64,000 nucleotides of DNA from Formicarius rufipectus. Taxonomy: Eukaryota; Chordata; Aves; Passeriformes; Formicariidae. The stretch's first letter is position 1. Each line of letters opens with the position of its first letter. This document shows, in pieces, positions 61,201 through 64,000 of this stretch. Below the pieces are notes generated by a model, which saw only the letters and a program-made list of their open reading frames with translations, did no database searches and had not been told where the DNA came from. Where the stretch lies: assembly GCA_013399695.1 (NCBI GenBank), contig VXAU01003159.1, forward strand, positions 310,001-374,000. The letters are read 5' to 3'. A program made the translations under genes and the position numbers.

Positions 61201-63566
61201 ACAATAACACACAAGGAGATAACATTTGAGCTTCATTCCTGTTCTATGGACTGCCAGTTCTCCAACAATTCCCTCAACACACCAGTCTGCAATACCATCT
61301 CTGGGATCTACTCAGGTACTGGATCATGCAATTAGCTACTGCCTATTTCTGTGCACCATCGTTGTGCATGAAAATAACAAGCATTACGAAACACTGTTAA
61401 AAGGAAGTTCTAGGTGCCTTATTAGTAAGTTATACACAACCACATACAGATAGTGCTAATGGTTAATTCTGAGACCAGATACATATATAATACAGATAAA
61501 TTCTACAGTTCAGGATGATACAGATTCTATACCAATTTCACAATTTTGATTAAATATATTTTTCAGTCTTGTCAAAGAAATAATTTTGCAAAAAGTGTGT
61601 CCGTTTTCAATTATAATTCTGCTTTTAAATAATTTAAGAATATCAAGAATCTCCATTTTACTGGGATATTAGCAGCAGAAACACATTCAGTAGAACATGG
61701 TTGAAATGAGAAGTTAAAAGTTAAGTTAAAATGAGAGCAGATAAATCTACAGCTAGATAAGGATGAAAGATGCAAGTAAACATTTTTTCTGCTTGGTCTT
61801 AGTGGAAGTACAGTCGTTGAGGACCATGTAGATATGAAACGTAACATATAATACAATAGATAAACTTGGATGTAATTCTTCTTTGATACTTTGGAAGGGG
61901 GAAGGGCGGGGGGAATCATAACACTTAATAAAAATGGAATAATACATTTTACTTTTGTTGCATAAACCACATATGTAATCAATAGCACCTACAATTTTGG
62001 ATGTCAGAAGAAAAACTAAACTGAAGCCAGACCCATATGTACTGTTCTTCACCAGCAGTGTTGACATGACTAAAAACCACTGAAATCTCTCTTCCTCTCC
62101 CTGCCATAAGCCACTGTTTCTACTATGCTTCAGTGGAAACCACAAGATCTCTTACTCTGAAACGGAAATTCAGTTCTCTGTCAAAGAAAATAACAGAACA
62201 CAGGCATGCACACACAAATTTCCTATGGCATTAATCAGGAATCATCTAATGTTCATATACACGTCAGAGCATAACCCAGTTATAATTTTACAAATAACAT
62301 CACAGTCACTGCTTAACAAGAATTATGTTTTGTTTACCTAAGGATTAAACATACTGTTTTCTACCTTACCTCCTAACAAACAAATGCCAGGATTCTAAAC
62401 ACTGTATGATTATTTTCTTCCTCAAAAGTAATTCAATTTCAAAGATGTGAATCACTGACACAGATTATATATAATGATAATACAACCATTACCCTGGGAG
62501 CATTTTCTCCAAAGTAAATCAGATTTTCATTCTGTATACAGTCAAGTTGATAACCTCTTCACATTACTTTGCTAGACAATTATAATTAAAAAATTAAGCT
62601 GTGTTTTTCGATTTCCCTACTTACTCCTTTCTCTAAAAATTCTTACATTATTATTCTATAAGCAAAGATTGTTACCCTGGGAAAAGGTCAAAAACACTCA
62701 AACAAGCAAAATTTTTTTTAGTTAATTGTGCAAGGTAATGGTCTACTAAAGCACAGTAAACAGAACAGTCTAATAGCCTCATGAGATATTAAATTTTACA
62801 AGGACAGCAAGTTTGACACCATGATTAAATAGAATATTAATGCTTAGGATTGCTCTTATTTAGCAAAAAGAGTCACATGGAGTATTTTTATACTACTCCG
62901 CTTTTAGAATGACATCATGCTAGCATTGCCTTACAAAAATTATGACCTTGGTAAGTTTTTAGGTGAAAAAAAGCATTGAATGGTACAAGAAAACAGTCAT
63001 GACTTACAAAGTTTGCTAGATGTACAGCTGAAGTGAAATGAAGTTAACTTTGAGAACAACCACGAGCTGCTACTGTCTATATGACATGAGCTATGGATTT
63101 TTATTTTTGGTAATGGTAATACGCATTCTTTTAAACAACCTCAGGCAAAAAGTCCAAGAACTGAGTGAAGCATGTACTATGACCTCACTTCTGGATTTAT
63201 TTTGCACTACTTCCAGCTTATTAAGTAGTGCATTCATGCCGATGGCAATTCAGCTAGCTGTGAAAAATCAACTGCAATACTAGTCACTATTCAAGCATGA
63301 AGAAATGATGGAGAACAAGCTGTGTTTCTGTCAACATTATTTTTAAATGCTCTGGGAATGAACAGTCAGCTAGTTACAACCAACCTCAAGAAGAGATGTA
63401 TGTTAGTGAAATTATTACATGTTCATTATAATGTTTAACAGATGGGCTGACTACCAACTTACATACCTTTGTTGGCCTGTTAAAAAGACAGGCACCTCCC
63501 CCACGAAGCAAAAATTCTTTGTATTCTGCAATGCTGCATTTGGAAAATTTCCTGGAATGGTATACC
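37156..63566 (-). CDS. ADAM23: ADAM23, 3' coding exons (gene-level entry)
   Basis: ADAM23 is a catalytically inactive, type I membrane ADAM of neurons. With ADAM22 it is a receptor for LGI proteins at synapses. The coding exons, in transcript order, are 63566-63467, 60954-60883, 60107-60021, 59875-59795, 57881-57831, 57352-57289, 56115-56010, 54564-54445, 53479-53311, 51580-51469, then one of two transmembrane exons (48031-47941 or 43543-43453), then 37204-37156 with the stop. With one transmembrane exon this gives 366 residues after the first split codon: end of the metalloprotease-like domain, disintegrin, cysteine-rich, EGF-like, transmembrane helix and a short tail KKRRFDPSQQGPI. Phases agree throughout. 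All introns are GT-AG except the GC-AG intron after 60883. Introns are 0.2-6.2 kb. The 5' exons (signal, prodomain, most of the protease domain) lie right of the window. Confidence 0.97.
37205..43452 (-). other. ADAM23: ADAM23 last intron
   Basis: 6.2 kb between the alpha transmembrane exon and the tail exon. It contains a 16-bp perfect palindrome (40674-40689) and an A-rich tract at 41941-41970. I see no exon, repeat family or RNA gene. Confidence 0.6.
41941..41970. repeat. A-rich tract with CCAAACCAAC
   Basis: AGAAAAAAAACCAAACCAAC followed by AACAAAAAGA, inside an ADAM23 intron. Confidence 0.9.
43453..43543 (-). CDS. ADAM23: ADAM23 transmembrane exon (alpha, canonical)
   Basis: Acceptor TTATCACAG, donor TTTAA|GTAAGC. 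It reads PSATNLIIGSIAGAIL, then VAAIVLGGTGWGFK (last codon split). This matches the canonical ADAM23 transmembrane helix. 91 bp, same phases as the exon at 47941-48031. Confidence 0.96.
43544..47940 (-). other. ADAM23: ADAM23 intron between the two transmembrane exons
   Basis: 4.4 kb. It contains a (TG)n(TA)n microsatellite at 47294-47321 close to the beta exon. Two overlapping open frames of about 120 codons at 46458-46840 (- strand) lie in a pyrimidine-rich stretch and look like chance. Confidence 0.6.
47294..47321. repeat. (TG)n(TA)n microsatellite
   Basis: About eight TG units followed by TATATATACA. Confidence 0.95.
47941..48031 (-). CDS. ADAM23: ADAM23 alternative transmembrane exon (upstream, beta-type)
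   Basis: Acceptor TCCACACAG, donor ATAGA|GTAAGC. In the frame set by the stalk exon it reads VSMAANRLIGAVAGTIL, then ALGVIFGGTGWGIE (last codon split). It is 91 bp, phase 1 in and phase 2 out, exactly as the downstream exon at 43453-43543. Both end in GGTGWG, so they are tandem duplicates. Human ADAM23 is known to have isoforms with alternative transmembrane segments. Assigning this exon to the beta form is inference. Confidence 0.88.
48463..48510. repeat. A/C-rich low-complexity tract
   Basis: AAAAACAAACAAACAAGC, then A runs and CAAAAACCCCC. Confidence 0.9.
48930..48944. repeat. (AC)n microsatellite
   Basis: Seven AC units in an ADAM23 intron. Confidence 0.95.
51469..51580 (-). CDS. ADAM23: ADAM23 exon: EGF-like domain and stalk
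   Basis: Acceptor CCTTTCCAG, donor CAAGG|GTTTGT (a weak donor). It reads VCSNEATCICDSSWAGTDCS, then IDDPIRDTGGKKEEGPKG (last codon split, phase 1). The EGF-like cysteines are complete. The charged stalk leads to the membrane. The exon must join to one of the two transmembrane exons to keep frame. Confidence 0.97.
53311..53479 (-). CDS. ADAM23: ADAM23 exon: end of cysteine-rich, start of EGF-like domain
   Basis: Acceptor TTTCTCCTAG, donor CATGGG|GTGAGT. It reads GAHVLLDDDTDLGYVEDG, APCGPQMMCLDKKCLPIQ, LNISSCP and GKVCSGHG. DxGYVEDGxPCGPxMMC is the ADAM22/23 signature. CSGHG begins the EGF-like module. NIS is a sequon. Confidence 0.97.
54445..54564 (-). CDS. ADAM23: ADAM23 exon: cysteine-rich domain
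   Basis: Acceptor CATTTTACAG, donor CTGCAG|GTAAAA. The first base completes His. It reads DVFCGFLLCTNLTRVPRVG, QVQGEIIPNSFYHQG and RIVDC. CTNLT is a probable N-glycosylation site. Confidence 0.97.
56010..56115 (-). CDS. ADAM23: ADAM23 exon: cysteine-rich domain
   Basis: Acceptor ACCAACAG, donor AAACA|GTAAGT. It reads SSGSDKFCYEKLNTEGTTKG, then NCGKDGDRWIQCSK plus two bases. The motif CYEKLNxEGTxxGNCG is diagnostic of the ADAM22/23 group. A second in-frame acceptor (TCTTCAG) lies nine bases downstream. Confidence 0.95.
57289..57352 (-). CDS. ADAM23: ADAM23 exon: start of cysteine-rich domain
   Basis: Acceptor TTTGTTTAG. It reads GRCYNGECKTRDNQCKYIWG, then Ser and one base. The donor is set at TCTA|GTAGGT because that phase joins the next exon in frame as WGSKSSGSDKF, the expected length for this family. 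A GTTGAC four bases on would not. Confidence 0.92.
57831..57881 (-). CDS. ADAM23: ADAM23 exon: end of disintegrin domain
   Basis: Acceptor TATTTTTTCAG, donor AATCAG|GTATTC. It reads CPPNLHKQDGYACDSNQ (17 codons, phase 0 to 0), the conserved CPPNxHKxDGxxC motif that leads into the cysteine-rich region. Confidence 0.97.
59005..59390 (+). mobile_element. CR1 LINE 3' fragment
   Basis: Sense-orientation CR1: GAGGAGGCTCAGGGGAACCT, TGAGAGGAAATGGCTT, GGAGGTTTAGTTTGGATATC, TTCTTCACCAGAAGGGTTGT, AACAGGCTGCCCAGAGAAG and CTTTTCCAACCATAGATTCC, ending near ATTTCTATA. About 385 bp, 5'-truncated, with the 3' end preserved. It lies in the ADAM23 intron between the exons at 57831 and 59795, antisense to the gene. 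Confidence 0.95.
59795..59875 (-). CDS. ADAM23: ADAM23 exon: disintegrin loop
   Basis: Acceptor TTTTCCAG, donor GACAG|GTATGT. It reads FFPRGYDCRY, AVNECDIAELC and PGDSGQ. The integrin-loop position holds AVNECD, with no RGD, as in ADAM23 generally. Confidence 0.97.
60021..60107 (-). CDS. ADAM23: ADAM23 exon: disintegrin domain
   Basis: Acceptor TTCTTCAG, donor GTCTC|GTGAGT. It reads ECYADCCKKC, SLSNGAHCSDGPCC and NTSCL (29 codons). Dense cysteines and the CSDGPCC motif are typical of ADAM disintegrin domains. NTS is a possible N-glycosylation sequon. Confidence 0.97.
60883..60954 (-). CDS. ADAM23: ADAM23 exon: start of disintegrin domain, GC donor
   Basis: Acceptor TCTTTCAG. It reads LFETTECGNGYVEAGEECDC, then GFRM. 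ECGNG and GEECDCG mark the start of the disintegrin domain. 72 bp, phase 0 to 0. The 3' border is ATG|GCAAGT, a GC donor. The nearest GT, three bases on, would break the phase to the next exon. Confidence 0.95.
60955..63466 (-). other. ADAM23: ADAM23 intron
   Basis: 2.5 kb between the protease-end exon and the first disintegrin exon. I see no interspersed repeat. Open frames at 61611-62145 have no family signal. Confidence 0.6.
63467..63566 (-). CDS. ADAM23: ADAM23 exon: end of metalloprotease-like domain
   Basis: Acceptor GTTTTAG, donor ACAAAG|GTATGT. After one base it reads VYHSRKFSKCSIAEYKEF, then LLRGGGACLFNRPTK. This is the classical ADAM end of the protease domain (FSxCS…GxACLFNxP). 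100 bp, ends in phase 0. Confidence 0.97.
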
Positions 63567-64000
63567 CTAAAACGGCAAAGAATCAGTTGAGTAAATGCCT
63601 TGGAATACCACCAATTACGGGCAGGGGGCAAAGGAGTCACAACATTTTGATAATACTGTAAATTCCATTTTCTTACAACCACTGTGTGCAGCAGTATGAC
63701 AGTTCAGTCTTATTCTCAAACAATAAAATCAGAACAAAAAGTTTTTAACACTTTGCATTTTTATATTTCTACTTCATGGACATACAGTATATAAAACTAT
63801 AGTCTTCTCAATAATAAGGTGAAACTACCCTACCATAACAGCTGCTATGTGTCCTCCCCTGTCAATTGAACGCATAATCCAGAGTTCTCTTGGGTTTGTT
63901 TTTAGCATCTACTAGATGCTATAGCAAGAAGTTTCATGGCTTAATTACAGATTGGTAGAAGAACAATTTCATTCTGTTTCTTTCTATCATATTCACTGAT
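63567..64000 (-). other. ADAM23: ADAM23 intron (partial), no upstream exon seen
   Basis: The preceding exon should end in phase 2 and encode the inactive zinc-site region. I found no such sequence up to the window edge, so it lies further right. Confidence 0.6.

Noticed and set aside
61611..62145. Open frames of 125 and 130 codons on the - strand
   Set aside because: They lie in an ADAM23 intron, in different frames, with no homology or splice support.

Overview
This is vertebrate nuclear DNA, and almost certainly from a bird. It is AT-rich, it has large introns with GT-AG borders, and its only clear interspersed repeats are CR1 LINE fragments, the dominant avian retroposon. Three protein-coding genes can be reconstructed exon by exon, each with reading phases that close exactly. 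They match a block known in other vertebrates (human 2q33.3): DYTN, FAM237A and ADAM23.

Layout. (1) About 1-13.9 kb, + strand: the 3' ten coding exons of DYTN (dystrotelin), covering the end of the EF-hand-like region, a complete ZZ zinc finger, a coiled coil and the C-terminus. The first exons lie left of the window. (2) 13.9-17.5 kb: convergent intergenic space with a CR1 copy. (3) 17.5-23.1 kb, - strand: FAM237A, the precursor of neurosecretory protein GL (NPGL). It has two coding exons. A CpG island at about 22.86-23.40 kb carries a CRE-like site and a strong splice donor, and is the likely promoter and non-coding first exon. (4) 23.4-about 37 kb: intergenic DNA with an assembly gap at 24,001-24,018, an old CR1 copy and simple repeats, then the 3' UTR of the next gene. 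(5) 37.2-63.6 kb, - strand: the 3' part of ADAM23, with the end of the inactive metalloprotease domain, the disintegrin, cysteine-rich and EGF-like domains, two alternative transmembrane exons and the short cytoplasmic tail. Its 5' exons lie to the right.

The main points of interest are: the NPGL precursor, with the expected 80-residue Gly-Leu-amide hormone and a second possible amidated peptide at its C-terminus; the pair of 91-bp mutually exclusive ADAM23 transmembrane exons, with predictable outcomes if both are used or both are skipped; a GC-AG intron in the ADAM23 disintegrin domain; and a DYTN C-terminus that depends on an intron that could be read through. FAM237A and ADAM23 are neural or neuroendocrine secretory-pathway genes. 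DYTN is an intracellular dystrophin relative. No shared operon-like logic is implied. I found no convincing tRNA, rRNA, CRISPR, viral or toxin gene.
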